Source: Burkholderia sp. OK233 (GTDB lineage: Bacteria; Pseudomonadota; Gammaproteobacteria; Burkholderiales; Burkholderiaceae). Taken from it: 64,000 bases of DNA. The position numbers and the translations under genes are program-made. Shown one piece after another: positions 37,194 through 46,016 of this stretch (positions within the stretch are counted from its first letter, which is position 1; each line of letters starts with the position of its first letter). Below the pieces are notes generated by a model that ran no database searches, was not told the origin of the DNA, and saw only the letters and a list, made by a program, of their open reading frames with translations. The stretch spans positions 1,736,001 through 1,800,000 of the forward strand of contig NZ_OCSR01000001.1 of assembly GCF_900230185.1 (NCBI RefSeq), given 5' to 3'.

Positions 37194-37460
37194 GGAGCGA
37201 CCTCTGTCAAAGACTGAGAATGAAAAAGTGCGCGCATCCCTACCCCGGGGACGACAGCGCACACATGCGTCTTGCGACGCGTGACCGGAAGCCCCTGGAT
37301 GCAAACCGCACCTGCAGGGGCATCCTGAGCAAAATGCGCCATACCGGGGAAATGCCGCACGGCGCCGCCCGTCGGGGCACGGCGCAAGAGCGTTTTGAAA
37401 GGCAACAGTGACGGATATTAACCGGTCGTCACGGCTTGGGCTATCCGATCGTGGGATGCT

Positions 37461-37490
37461 ATTATATATACATCCACGAATGCATGTAAA
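37461..37490 (-). promoter_or_regulatory. efflux operon promoter with overlapping AcrR/BpeR-type operator
   Basis: Read on the minus strand, TTTACA (37490-37485) and a perfect TATAAT (37466-37461) are 18 bases apart. The spacer is occupied by TACATCCACGAATGCATGTA (37469-37488), an imperfect palindrome closely resembling the AcrR operator upstream of enteric acrAB. A TetR repressor bound there would occlude RNA polymerase. The rest of the 428-base gap (37194-37621) has a long AT-poor leader for bpeA and no further gene. Confidence 0.65.
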
Positions 37491-37621
37491 AGTGCGTTTA
37501 GTTCTTTGCGGGTGGGGGACCTGCAAGATCGCTTCGTAAATTGCCTAACAGCAGACAGATTGTCATCGAGCGTACTTAAAAGCGCCCGGGAAAACCCCAC
37601 AATCAGGCAGGTCACGACAAT

Positions 37622-38299
37622 ATGGTCAGAAGAACCAAAGAAGAGGCGCAGGAGACGCGCAACAGCATTCTCGACGCGGCCGAACGGGTTTTCTTCGAGA
37701 AGGGCGTATCGCGCACGTCGCTCGCCGACATCGCGCAGGCCGCCGGCGTCACGCGCGGCGCAATCTATTGGCATTTCGCACACAAAAGCGATCTGTTTAC
37801 CGAAATGTTCGACCGCGTGCTGCTGCCGCTGGACGAACTCAAGGCCGCCTCGCAAGACCCCAATGAGCCTGACCCGCTCGGGCGCCTGATGGAAATCTGC
37901 ACGGTCTGCCTGCGCGACACCGCCAACGACCCGCGCCGCCGGCGGGTGTTCGATATCCTGTTTCTGAAGTGCGAGCTGGTCGAAGAGATGGGACCGGTGA
38001 TGATCCGCTATCAGACCAATATGCGCGAAGGGCTGAAGAAGATCGAAGGCGGTCTGCGCAACGCGATCTCCAAAGGCCAACTGCCCGCCGATCTCGACAC
38101 GAAGACGGCTGCTGCGATGGTGCACGCGTTCGTCAGTGGCTCGCTGCGCGACATGCTGTTCCTGCCGGATGCGACCGATTTCGGCAAGCATGGGGAGCAG
38201 ATGGTTGCTGGGATGTTCGATGCGCTGCTGCTGAGTCCGGCGCTGCGCATCGGGAATCGGACGGCGGCCGCCGCCCGATTCCCCGGTCAGACTAGCTAG
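37622..38299 (+). CDS. bpeR: TetR-family repressor of the adjacent RND operon
   Basis: 225 residues, AcrR subfamily. The N-terminal helix-turn-helix region (TRNSILDAAERVFFEKG, then LADIAQAAGVTRGAIYWHFAHK, given in part) is followed by a helical ligand-binding domain. It is divergent from bpeA and faces the palindrome at 37469-37488, the usual arrangement of AcrR, MexR-like and BpeR regulators. Drug binding in the C-terminal pocket would release it and switch on the pump. The gene name is by analogy with Burkholderia. Confidence 0.88.
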   Translation: MVRRTKEEAQETRNSILDAAERVFFEKGVSRTSLADIAQAAGVTRGAIYWHFAHKSDLFTEMFDRVLLPLDELKAASQDPNEPDPLGRLMEICTVCLRDTANDPRRRRVFDILFLKCELVEEMGPVMIRYQTNMREGLKKIEGGLRNAISKGQLPADLDTKTAAAMVHAFVSGSLRDMLFLPDATDFGKHGEQMVAGMFDALLLSPALRIGNRTAAAARFPGQTS

Positions 38300-38308
38300 A
38301 CTGGGTAC

Positions 38309-38941
38309 TTACGCGGCGACCCGGCGCGCCCGGGCCTTCTGATTCGACGTGTAGATATCGCCGCGCTCGAGCGGCGCCCCACCCTGCACCGTGGCGATCC
38401 ACTGCTCCGTACTCGCCACCGCCGCGAAGTTCGACTGTAAGACCGCGCTGAAGACCCGGTGAATCTCCTGCGCGCTCGCAAAGCCCGCGCTGTTCTCATA
38501 GGGCAGCGAGCCGGTTGCGTCGTGCAGAAATTCGACGGCAAATCCCGCATGGTATGCGTGGTTGATCGTCGACGCGTCGCAGTTGTGCGTCATGTAACCG
38601 GCGATCGTCAGCGTGTCGACCTGCTGCGCGGCCAGCCAGTCGGTGAGATCGGTACCGGTAAAGGCGCTCGCCCGCGACTTCTCAATATAGTGATCGTGTG
38701 CCCGGGCAGCCACCACCGGATGCAGTTCGGCGCCTTCGCTACCGCGCGCGAACACCGGCGAGCCGGCCGACGAGACATGTTGCACGACCACCACCGGCAC
38801 GCCGGCGGCACGGGCCGCGTCCATCGCCCGGCCGATGTTGGCGAGCGAAGTTTGCACATCCGGGTATTCGATCGGCAGATCGCCGGTAACGTATTCGTTC
38901 TGCACATCGATGACGATCAGCGCGCGGCGGGGTGCGGTCAT
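38309..38941 (-). CDS. isochorismatase-like cysteine hydrolase
   Basis: 210-residue member of the isochorismatase/nicotinamidase superfamily. The catalytic triad is Asp12 (IVIDVQNEY), Lys88 (YIEKSRASAF) and Cys121 (GYMTHNCDAS), with the cis-peptide segment AGYMT before the cysteine. Substrates in this superfamily include nicotinamide, isochorismate, ureido-acids and N-carbamoyl compounds, and I cannot assign one. It is divergent from a GlxA-type regulator (186-base gap), a pairing suggesting control by that regulator. Its stop is only 9 bases from the bpeR stop. Confidence 0.88.
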   Translation of the reverse strand: MTAPRRALIVIDVQNEYVTGDLPIEYPDVQTSLANIGRAMDAARAAGVPVVVVQHVSSAGSPVFARGSEGAELHPVVAARAHDHYIEKSRASAFTGTDLTDWLAAQQVDTLTIAGYMTHNCDASTINHAYHAGFAVEFLHDATGSLPYENSAGFASAQEIHRVFSAVLQSNFAAVASTEQWIATVQGGAPLERGDIYTSNQKARARRVAA

Positions 38942-39127
38942 GGCAAGACTCCTGTCGGTTGAGCAGTTAGGGCTCGCGCTGCGCGGCCCGGGATGGGCAT
39001 TCGGCAGGCAGCGGCGATGACTGCATTGTTCGTCAGCAGCCGTTTCCCCGATAGCGACCCGAATGACAATCTTCGCTAGAATCGGGCCATCGTTGGATCA
39101 TCGTTAAATGTCACGGGGCGATTGCGA

Positions 39128-40126
39128 ATGACGGCTACATCCACCTCCTCTACCGCCGGGCGCGACGACGCGCCCCGCCACGTCGTCGCGGTCGTCGCGT
39201 TCGACGGCATCAGCCCGTTCCATCTTTCGGTACCGTGCGTGGTGTTCGGCGAGGACCGCAGCAACGGCGGCTTGCCCGATTTCGACTTTCGCGTCTGCGC
39301 TGCCGAGCGCGGCACGCTGACCACCACCGCCGGCTTCTCGATCGCGGTCACACATGGGCTCGGAGCACTCGCCGACGCGGATACGATCGTCGTGCCGAGC
39401 TGGCGCAACCCGGACGAGACGCCGCCCGCCGCCCTGCTCGACGCACTGCGCTCCGCCCATGCACGCGGTGCCCAACTGGTCGGGCTGTGCCTGGGCGCCT
39501 TCGTGCTGGCCGCCGCCGGCATTCTCGACGGCCGGCCGGCATCGACCCACTGGGCGTGGGCGGACGACTTCGCGCGGCGCTTTCCGCGCGTGCGGCTCGA
39601 TCCCGACGTGCTCTATGTCGACGACGGCAACGTGCTGACTTCGGCCGGCACCGCGGCCGGCCTCGACTGCTGCCTGCATGTCCTGCGCAAGATGTGCGGT
39701 GCGCAAGCGGCGAACTATGTCGCGCGCCGACTGGTGGTGCCGCCGCATCGGCAGGGTGGCCAGGCGCAATACATTCAGCAACCGGTCGCGCCGAACGTAC
39801 GCGGCGACCGCCTGTCCTGCCTGCTCGATTGGGTAAGCGGGAATCTGGATGCGCCGCATACGCTCGACACGCTCGCCGACCGCGCGTTGATGAGCCGCCG
39901 CACGTTTACGCGGCGCTTCCGGCTCGCCACTGGCACGACCGTCGGCGCATGGCTGCTGGCACAGCGGCTAGGCCGCGCGCAGCAACTGCTGGAAAGCACG
40001 GATGAGTCCGTGGAAGCGATCGCCGGGATTGCGGGATTCGGCTCGACCGCCTCGCTACGGCAACATTTCGCGGAGGCGTTCCGAACCTCGCCATCCGCGT
40101 GGAGACGCGAGTTCCGTGGCGTATGA
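39128..40126 (+). CDS. GlxA-type transcriptional regulator (DJ-1/PfpI domain plus AraC HTH)
   Basis: 332 residues. The N-terminal half is a DJ-1/PfpI amidotransferase-like domain (VVAVVAFDGISPFHLSVPCVVF; the nucleophile-elbow equivalent is VGLCLGAFVLAAAG). The C-terminal half has two AraC-type helix-turn-helix units (LDTLADRALMSRRTFTRRF and VEAIAGIAGFGSTASLRQHF). Members regulate amine, carnitine, arginine and amide catabolism. The divergent isochorismatase-like gene is the likely target. ATG at 39128 is preferred over a TTG two codons earlier. Confidence 0.88.
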   Translation: MTATSTSSTAGRDDAPRHVVAVVAFDGISPFHLSVPCVVFGEDRSNGGLPDFDFRVCAAERGTLTTTAGFSIAVTHGLGALADADTIVVPSWRNPDETPPAALLDALRSAHARGAQLVGLCLGAFVLAAAGILDGRPASTHWAWADDFARRFPRVRLDPDVLYVDDGNVLTSAGTAAGLDCCLHVLRKMCGAQAANYVARRLVVPPHRQGGQAQYIQQPVAPNVRGDRLSCLLDWVSGNLDAPHTLDTLADRALMSRRTFTRRFRLATGTTVGAWLLAQRLGRAQQLLESTDESVEAIAGIAGFGSTASLRQHFAEAFRTSPSAWRREFRGV

Positions 40127-40248
40127 GCGCGGGTGAGACCGGCAGAGCATTCAGGTGCAGCAAACGCGCGTGGTCAACGGCGTTTCGTAGTAATCCACCA
40201 GGATTTCGTAGTCGCGCTCGCACGACAGCGGTGTGCCAAGCCAGGCCG

Positions 40249-41010
40249 TCACTGTTCGCTGATCCAGCGCGCCACGTACAACAGCAGCGCCACCAGAAAA
40301 ATCATCACTGCCCACGCCCAGTTCGGTACCACGTGCGGATTGGGCTCGCGATGCGAGACCCCATGCGACACACCGTGGGCCGCCCCATGCGATGCGCTCG
40401 CCGCACGCCCGGTCAGCGCATTGCCGTGATCCACGCGCGTGCGCCGGGCAATCCCGCCGAGCGTGATCGGCCGCAGAAACACGTGCTGCCGACGTGCCGC
40501 CGAACCGCGTGCACGGTTCGGCCCCTGCCCATGCTTGGCGCGAACGACCGCGCCGAACTCGTCGAAAAAATCGTCGGCCAGTTGATGCAGCGCGTTTTCG
40601 AGCTGGCGTGTCGGCAGTTCGGCGAGCGGCCCGGACGAGGTCGCCCAGATCGTGTAATCGATTCGCGTACCCCGCTCCCTGCCGACGCCATGCGAGCCAT
40701 CCTCCGCGCGCAATCTCACTTCGATCTGCCCGCGCAACGAGCCGATGCCCTCGGCTCGCGCCTTGAAGTTGATGGTGCGGCGCTGCGCGTCCGCCGGTCC
40801 GGAATCCTGGCCGGCTACGTGGGCGCGCGCTTCGTAACGCGCGCGCAACGGCCCCAGCGGCACGGTCATGGTGAGCGCATATTCACCGCGGCCAAGCCGC
40901 GTGAACGACTCGCAGTTGTCGAGGCTGGCACGCAACAAGGCGAGATCCTGCAACGCGTCCCAAACGTCGGACGGCGCAAGCGGAATCCGTAACGCGTCGT
41001 TCAGCTCCAT
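40249..41010 (-). CDS. CoxG-like SRPBCC protein with C-terminal membrane anchor
   Basis: 253 residues. The N-terminal 150 residues match the carbon-monoxide-dehydrogenase subunit G (CoxG/SRPBCC) fold: PLAPSDVWDALQDLALLRASL, then GEYALTMTVPLGPL and a helical end with LADDFFDEFG. A basic, His-rich linker (SHGAAHGVSHGVSH) leads to one C-terminal membrane helix (AWAVMIFLVALLLYVARW). Known CoxG proteins recruit a molybdenum enzyme or bind hydrophobic ligands at the membrane. No molybdenum hydroxylase genes are nearby, so the partner is unknown. It follows the DUF427 gene by 32 bases, with GGGGAGG before the ATG. Confidence 0.82.
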   Translation of the reverse strand: MELNDALRIPLAPSDVWDALQDLALLRASLDNCESFTRLGRGEYALTMTVPLGPLRARYEARAHVAGQDSGPADAQRRTINFKARAEGIGSLRGQIEVRLRAEDGSHGVGRERGTRIDYTIWATSSGPLAELPTRQLENALHQLADDFFDEFGAVVRAKHGQGPNRARGSAARRQHVFLRPITLGGIARRTRVDHGNALTGRAASASHGAAHGVSHGVSHREPNPHVVPNWAWAVMIFLVALLLYVARWISEQ

Positions 41011-41042
41011 GGCAGCCTCCCCGATGAACGCGCGACAGCCGG

Positions 41043-41441
41043 TCAGGACGTCTGATCGATGCGGTCGACGCGCGATGCGTAAAACGCGAGATACCCTTTT
41101 ATCTGTAGCGCCGGTTCAAGCGGCGTCTCATAGCTCCAGACGGCGTTTTCGATCAGACCGTCTTCGGTGCGCAGATGATAGTACGAGGCATCGCCCTTGA
41201 ACGGGCAGTGCGAAGTATGGGGGGAATGTTCAAGGCGTGCCATGTTGACGTCGCCGCGCGGAAAATAGAACACGTCCGGCAGGCCGGTTTCGGTAAGTGT
41301 CAGGCCGGCCTGGGTGTCAGCCATCGTCACGCCGCCGTGAATCACACGCACCCGATGGTTGTTGCCGCTGATGGCGATGGTGTGCCCGCCCGTGCTCGCG
41401 CCGGCGCTAGGGCTTCCGTGAGGTGTCAAGGCATCGCTCAT
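41043..41441 (-). CDS. DUF427 domain protein
   Basis: 132 residues. The domain begins about residue 25 (HTIAISGNNHRVRVIHGGVTMADT) and contains the conserved VFYFPRGDVNM, THCPFKGDASYYHL-like segment (here TSHCPFKGDASYYHL) and AVWSYETPLEP. These mark DUF427, a small beta-rich family of unknown biochemical function. The start at 41441 is set by GGAG 7 bases upstream; the open frame to 41531 runs into a terminator. It is probably co-transcribed with the CoxG-like gene. Confidence 0.88.
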   Translation of the reverse strand: MSDALTPHGSPSAGASTGGHTIAISGNNHRVRVIHGGVTMADTQAGLTLTETGLPDVFYFPRGDVNMARLEHSPHTSHCPFKGDASYYHLRTEDGLIENAVWSYETPLEPALQIKGYLAFYASRVDRIDQTS

Positions 41442-41499
41442 GTCTCGGCTCCGTGATGGGATGTAACCCGGGATGCAACTCGGGGTGCGGTCGTGCAAC

Positions 41500-41526
41500 A
41501 AAAAAGCCACAGGGTGCGCCCGTGGC
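41500..41526 (-). terminator. rho-independent terminator of the small exported-protein gene
   Basis: On the minus strand, GCCACGGG-loop-CCC-GTGGC (one bulge) is followed by TTTTTT. It lies between the stop at 41617 and the DUF427 start and should end the transcript of the exported protein gene. Confidence 0.75.
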
Positions 41527-41616
41527 TTCATTATCGGCCAAACTTCAGCCGATTGCGCGGCCTTCCTGAATGCTGCCGGGGCGTCTCGCCCGGCGCCGCC
41601 CGGAGAGACGGGCCGT

Positions 41617-42111
41617 TTATTGGGTATTCCAGTAGAACGCCGCCTTGGCGGTGCCCTTGGCCGGAATCGTCACCGCCTTGGTCTGGTCGTTATCCTTGTA
41701 TTGCGCATGCACGGTATAGCGGCCCGGGCGCAGCCTGACCAGCATATACGGCCCACGCGAGGTCGCGGTCAGCACATTGCCATCGTGCGCGTCGACGATT
41801 CGCACGTGGATGTCGGCAAGAAAATCGGAGCCGGGGCCGGTGAAGCGCATCGACAGCGGCCACTCGCTTTGCGCGTGCTGCAGTGCTTTCGATTCGTCGA
41901 GACCGACGCCGCCCGACACAAACGAGACGTCGCCCTGATGCTGGATTTGCGGCAGGCCGCTACCGTTGGCGTTGCCCGCGCTGCTTTCGTCGGTGGTCGT
42001 ACCGCCCGTTACGTCACTCGCCTGTGCATAAGCGCCGCCCGCCAGACCGAGCGTGAGCGCTGCGCAGACCGCGGCGGCTACGATCCTTCGCTGATTGCGT
42101 TGGGTTTTCAT
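41617..42111 (-). CDS. exported protein with carboxypeptidase-regulatory-like beta domain
   Basis: 164 residues with a Sec signal peptide (IVAAAVCAALTLGLAGGAYAQ). A Ser/Gly/Asn-rich linker is followed by a domain like the transthyretin/carboxypeptidase-regulatory fold: DIHVRIVDAHDGNVLTATSRG, then LVRLRPGRYTVHAQY. This domain usually mediates adhesion or stabilises larger surface proteins; standalone periplasmic forms have no known job. AAGGAG precedes the ATG. It is monocistronic, flanked by terminators at 41500 and 42290. Confidence 0.82.
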   Translation of the reverse strand: MKTQRNQRRIVAAAVCAALTLGLAGGAYAQASDVTGGTTTDESSAGNANGSGLPQIQHQGDVSFVSGGVGLDESKALQHAQSEWPLSMRFTGPGSDFLADIHVRIVDAHDGNVLTATSRGPYMLVRLRPGRYTVHAQYKDNDQTKAVTIPAKGTAKAAFYWNTQ

Positions 42112-42289
42112 CGGTTCGCTCCTTCTTGAGGTCCTTGTCGTCCGGGGTCCCTCGGTGGGTCCAGATCAAGGTAGACGCAACCTGCGTGCCCGCCATCAGT
42201 TCGCGTCGTATGGAAACCGCTGCTGCGCCACGCCATGCGGCGCAGAGCGCCCTGCTTTCCAGCTTTGAGTCACAGCTTTGAAACGGGTG

Positions 42290-42330
42290 AAAAAATGCCG
42301 GTCCGTCTGCAGTAAGTGCAAGGACCGGCA
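42290..42330 (-). terminator. rho-independent terminator of the HtrA/Do protease gene
   Basis: On the minus strand, TGCCGGTCC (from 42330) and GGACCGGCA (to 42296) form a perfect 9-bp stem over a 17-base loop, followed by TTTTTT. It lies 30 bases after the protease stop. Confidence 0.85.
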
Positions 42331-42359
42331 AGCGTTACTTCAATGCGTTCGATGTCCGG

Positions 42360-43868
42360 TCAGCCGAGATCGACCGGCACGAAGATTTGCGCATTATCCC
42401 GCTGGATCAGCAACGCGATGCTGTTGCCCGCGCCGGCGATCATCTGCTTCAACTGATCGACGCTCGTGACCGGCCGGCCATTGACCGCCAGAATCACGTC
42501 GCCCGGCTGGATGCCGGCGTTTTCAGCCGCGCCGCCCGATTGCTGCACCAGCAAACCGTGCGACACCGACGCGCCGCTCTTCTCTTCCGGCGTCAGCGGC
42601 CGCACCGCCACGCCGAGGCGGCCTTGCAACTGCGTCGGCTGATCGGCCTTGTCCGAGGCCACCTTGGCATCCGACAGTGAACCGATCGTCACCTTCAGGT
42701 CCTTGGTGGCCTTGTCGCGCCACACCTGCACGGTGGCCGAACTGCCCGGCGCCAGACCCGCAACCTGCGACGGCAGATCCGACGAGTCGCTGACCGGCTC
42801 ACCATTCACCGACAGAATCACGTCGCCCGGTTGCAGACCACCCTTGGCGGCCGGACCACCCGGATCGACCGAGCTGACGAGCGCGCCTTGCGGCTTTTGC
42901 ATGCCGAACGAATCGGCCAGTGTCTGGTTCATGCCCTGAACCGCGACGCCAAGACGTCCGCGGCTCACATGGCCGGTCTTGACGATGTCGTCCTTGACCT
43001 TGATCGCCTCGTTGATCGGGATCGCGAACGAAAGGCCCTGGAAGCCGCCCGTCTGCGAATAGATCATCGAGTTGATACCGATCACTTCGCCTTGCAGATT
43101 GAACAGCGGGCCGCCCGAGTTGCCCGGGTTCACCGGTACGTCGGTCTGGATGAACGGCGTGTAGTTTTCGTTCGGCAGCGAGCGCGACTTCGCGCTGATG
43201 ATGCCCGAGGTCACCGTGTTGTCGAAGCCGTAAGGCGAGCCGATCGCGACCACCCACTGTCCGACCTTGCTCTGACGTGGATCGCCGATCTTCACGGTCG
43301 GCAGACTGCTCGCGTCGATCTTCAGCACGGCGACGTCGGACTGCTTGTCGGCGCCGACCACTTTAGCCCTGAATTCACGCTTGTCGGTGAGCTTCACGGT
43401 GACGACGTTCGCGCCGTCCACCACGTGGGCGTTGGTCAGGATGTAGCCGTCACTGCTGACGATGAATCCCGAGCCGAGGCTCGCGCTCGGCTGATCGGGC
43501 GCATCGCCGCCGTCGCCGCCTTGCATGCCCGGCATGCCGCCGAAGAAGTGCTTGTAGAACTGGTAGAAGGGATCGCTCGGGTCGATCGGCAACTGGTTGC
43601 CGCCGTTGGCGCCATTACCGCGCAATGCCGTCTGCTTGACCACGTGCTTTGCGCTGATGTTGACCACCGCCGGGCCGTAGGTTTCGACCAGACCCGAGAA
43701 ATCGGGGATGCCGGTTTTCGCCGCGGCTTCAGCAGGCATCATCGCGGCCTGCGCCGGCGTGATCACCTGCGGCGCGGGCACGTCGCGATGCCCCGCCACA
43801 TAGCCGGCGGAGAGCGCCACGGCGACAGCCACTGCAACAGCGCTGCGGGACAAGGTTTTCGCGTTCAT
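42360..43868 (-). CDS. periplasmic serine endoprotease, HtrA/Do (DegP/MucD) family
   Basis: 502 residues with an N-terminal hydrophobic signal (residues 8-24). The trypsin-like domain has His148 (ILTNAHVVDG), Asp178 (QSDVAVLKID) and Ser251 (VNPGNSGGPLF). Two PDZ domains follow, with GLQPGDVILSVNG and GIQPGDVILAVNG carboxylate-binding segments. It degrades or refolds misfolded envelope proteins. The start at 43868 lies after a weak site; the open frame to 43925 continues without a signal peptide. It lies 180 bases downstream of the histidine kinase gene, same strand, and ends with a strong terminator. Confidence 0.93.
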   Translation of the reverse strand: MNAKTLSRSAVAVAVAVALSAGYVAGHRDVPAPQVITPAQAAMMPAEAAAKTGIPDFSGLVETYGPAVVNISAKHVVKQTALRGNGANGGNQLPIDPSDPFYQFYKHFFGGMPGMQGGDGGDAPDQPSASLGSGFIVSSDGYILTNAHVVDGANVVTVKLTDKREFRAKVVGADKQSDVAVLKIDASSLPTVKIGDPRQSKVGQWVVAIGSPYGFDNTVTSGIISAKSRSLPNENYTPFIQTDVPVNPGNSGGPLFNLQGEVIGINSMIYSQTGGFQGLSFAIPINEAIKVKDDIVKTGHVSRGRLGVAVQGMNQTLADSFGMQKPQGALVSSVDPGGPAAKGGLQPGDVILSVNGEPVSDSSDLPSQVAGLAPGSSATVQVWRDKATKDLKVTIGSLSDAKVASDKADQPTQLQGRLGVAVRPLTPEEKSGASVSHGLLVQQSGGAAENAGIQPGDVILAVNGRPVTSVDQLKQMIAGAGNSIALLIQRDNAQIFVPVDLG

Positions 43869-44047
43869 CGTGTACTCCTGACTGGGAGAAAGAGGCTTTG
43901 GAATGAGATGAAGCGTACGTGGCATCGCTTAAAAGAGTCTTAAGCAGCGCCAGATCGCTTCAAGCCCATTTTTGAGGCTTGTTTAAGCCTCACTTAAGCC
44001 ACGTTCGATCCACGTTCGAGCCACTTTACGAACAGAAAGCCCCACAT

Positions 44048-45349
44048 TCAGAAGCGCACATCGACCTGCAAACCGCCCGCCGCAGATTCGTCGAGCTTCA
44101 CCGCTGCATGGTGTTGCGTGGCGATGCGGCGCACGATCGCGAGACCGAGGCCGCTGCCCGCCACATCGGTGCGCACGCGGTTCGCGCTGGCGCCGGCCCG
44201 GTAGAAGCGATCGAACACGCGCTCGCGTTCAGCCGGCTCGATGCCCGGCCCGCTATCGGCAATCCGCACCACCGGATGCCCTTCTTCGACACGCAGACTG
44301 ACGTCGACACGGCCGCCTCGCGGCGTGTATTTGGTTGCGTTATCAACGAGGTTGTTGAACATGACCCGCAGCGCGTCGGCGTCGCCGGTCACCGTGGCGG
44401 GTTCGCTCGCCTCGATGCCGAGATCGACGCCGCGATTCTGCGCAAGCGGCGCGTACGCCACCACACAGTCCTGCAGCAGCGCGCGCAAATCGATCGCGTT
44501 CGTAGCGGCGACACCGTCCGGCTCCGAACGCGCGAGCGCCAGCAATTGCTCGGCCAGACGCGTGGCGCGCGTGACGCCCGCCTGCAGATCGACCAGCGCT
44601 TCGCTGCGCGCGGTGTCGTCTTTCGCGCGGGCCACCAGTTGCGATTGGATCTGCACGGCGGCGAGCGGCGTGCGCAATTCGTGCGCGGCATCGGCGACGA
44701 ATGCTTTCTGAATATCGAGCGCAGTGGCGAGCCGTTCGAGCAGGCCGTTCAACGCGCGTACGAGCGGTTGCACTTCGAGCGGCAGACGCTGATCGGGCAA
44801 AGGATCGAGCGCCTCGGGGTGACGCGCGTCGAGCGCGCTGGTCACGCGCCGCAACGGCCGCAGCCCGCGTCCGACGACGACCCACACCGCCACGCCCAAT
44901 AGCGGCAGCAGCACGATCAACGGCCACAAAGTCCGCAACGCCACATTCGCCGCCAGCCGGTTGCGCACCGAAACCGGCTGCGCCAGCTGCACGACGTTAT
45001 CGCCGACGATCGCGCCGTACACACGCCAATCGCCGCGTTCAGTGTGCTCGGTCGAAAAACCAAGTTCGGCGCGCGGCGCGAGCGGCGCACGCGGGCGCGA
45101 GTAGTACATCAACACGCCGTTGCGATTCCAGATTTGCAGCACGATGCCTTCGTCGCCGGTGTCACGCGAACCGAGCACCTGGGAGAACGGTTCCGACGGC
45201 AGCGCCGCGGCGATCTGCTCCAACTGGTAATCGAACAGTTCGTTGGCTTCGGCAAGCGCTTGCCGGTAAATCAGCCAACCCGCAATGCCGACGCCGAGCA
45301 ACACCAGCGCCAGCAGCCAGAACAACAATTGACGGCGAATCGAACGCAT
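44048..45349 (-). CDS. sensor histidine kinase, OmpR-partner type (QseC/PmrB-like)
   Basis: 433 residues. Two membrane helices (about 8-28 and 140-160) bracket a periplasmic region of about 110 residues. A HAMP-like linker follows (LRPLRRVTSALDARHPEALD). The phosphoacceptor His223 lies in DAAHELRTPLAAVQIQSQL. The ATPase domain has NLVDNATKYTPRGG (N box), DSGPGIEP (G1) and GSGLGLAIVRRI (G2). It senses an unknown envelope signal and phosphorylates the response regulator encoded 4 bases upstream. Confidence 0.93.
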   Translation of the reverse strand: MRSIRRQLLFWLLALVLLGVGIAGWLIYRQALAEANELFDYQLEQIAAALPSEPFSQVLGSRDTGDEGIVLQIWNRNGVLMYYSRPRAPLAPRAELGFSTEHTERGDWRVYGAIVGDNVVQLAQPVSVRNRLAANVALRTLWPLIVLLPLLGVAVWVVVGRGLRPLRRVTSALDARHPEALDPLPDQRLPLEVQPLVRALNGLLERLATALDIQKAFVADAAHELRTPLAAVQIQSQLVARAKDDTARSEALVDLQAGVTRATRLAEQLLALARSEPDGVAATNAIDLRALLQDCVVAYAPLAQNRGVDLGIEASEPATVTGDADALRVMFNNLVDNATKYTPRGGRVDVSLRVEEGHPVVRIADSGPGIEPAERERVFDRFYRAGASANRVRTDVAGSGLGLAIVRRIATQHHAAVKLDESAAGGLQVDVRF

Positions 45350-45353
45350 CGGC

Positions 45354-46016
45354 TCAGGCGTCCTTGGCGATCATGTAGCCAAGACCGCGCACGTTGCGGA
45401 TCAGGTCCGCGCCGAGCTTCTTGCGCAGGGCGTGGATGTAGACCTCGACCGTATTGCTGCCGATTTCCTCACCCCAGCCGTACATTTTTTCTTCTAGCTG
45501 GCTCTTTGAAAGCACCGCGCCGGGCCGTGCGATCAACGCTTCGAGCAGAGCGAATTCGCGCGCCGACAACGCGACCGGTGCGCCGTCGAGCGTGACCTGA
45601 TGCGAGGCCGGATCGAGCGTCAGATTGCCGTGGCGAATCGTCGAATCGCTGCGGCCCGATTGGCGGCGGATCAGCGCGCGCATGCGGGCGCCGAGTTCGT
45701 CGAGATCGAAAGGTTTGACGAGGTAGTCGTCCGCGCCGGCGTCGAGGCCTTTGACGCGATCGGCAACCGCGTCGCGCGCGGTGACGATCAGCACCGGAAT
45801 GGCCTGGCCTTTGGCGCGCAGCGTGCGCAGCACGTCGAGCCCGTCGCGTTTGGGCAGGCCGAGATCGAGCAGCACCAGATCGTAAGGTTGGCTGGCCGCA
45901 GCGCTGAGCGCCGCTTCGCCGTCTTCCACCCAGTCGACCGCGAAGCCTTCACCGCGTAGCGCCTTGCGCACGCCTTCGGCGATCATCCGGTCGTCTTCGA
46001 CTAGCAATATGCGCAT
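45354..46016 (-). CDS. OmpR-family response regulator (QseB/PmrA-like)
   Basis: 220 residues. The receiver domain has Asp7-Asp8-type acidic residues (LLVEDDRMI), phosphoacceptor Asp51 (LLDLGLPKRDG) and the switch lysine in YLVKPFDLDEL. The winged-helix DNA-binding domain ends EVYIHALRKKLG...IRNVRGLGYMI. It is the first gene of an operon with the kinase and possibly the HtrA protease. It is divergent from dacB (215-base gap). Confidence 0.94.
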   Translation of the reverse strand: MRILLVEDDRMIAEGVRKALRGEGFAVDWVEDGEAALSAAASQPYDLVLLDLGLPKRDGLDVLRTLRAKGQAIPVLIVTARDAVADRVKGLDAGADDYLVKPFDLDELGARMRALIRRQSGRSDSTIRHGNLTLDPASHQVTLDGAPVALSAREFALLEALIARPGAVLSKSQLEEKMYGWGEEIGSNTVEVYIHALRKKLGADLIRNVRGLGYMIAKDA

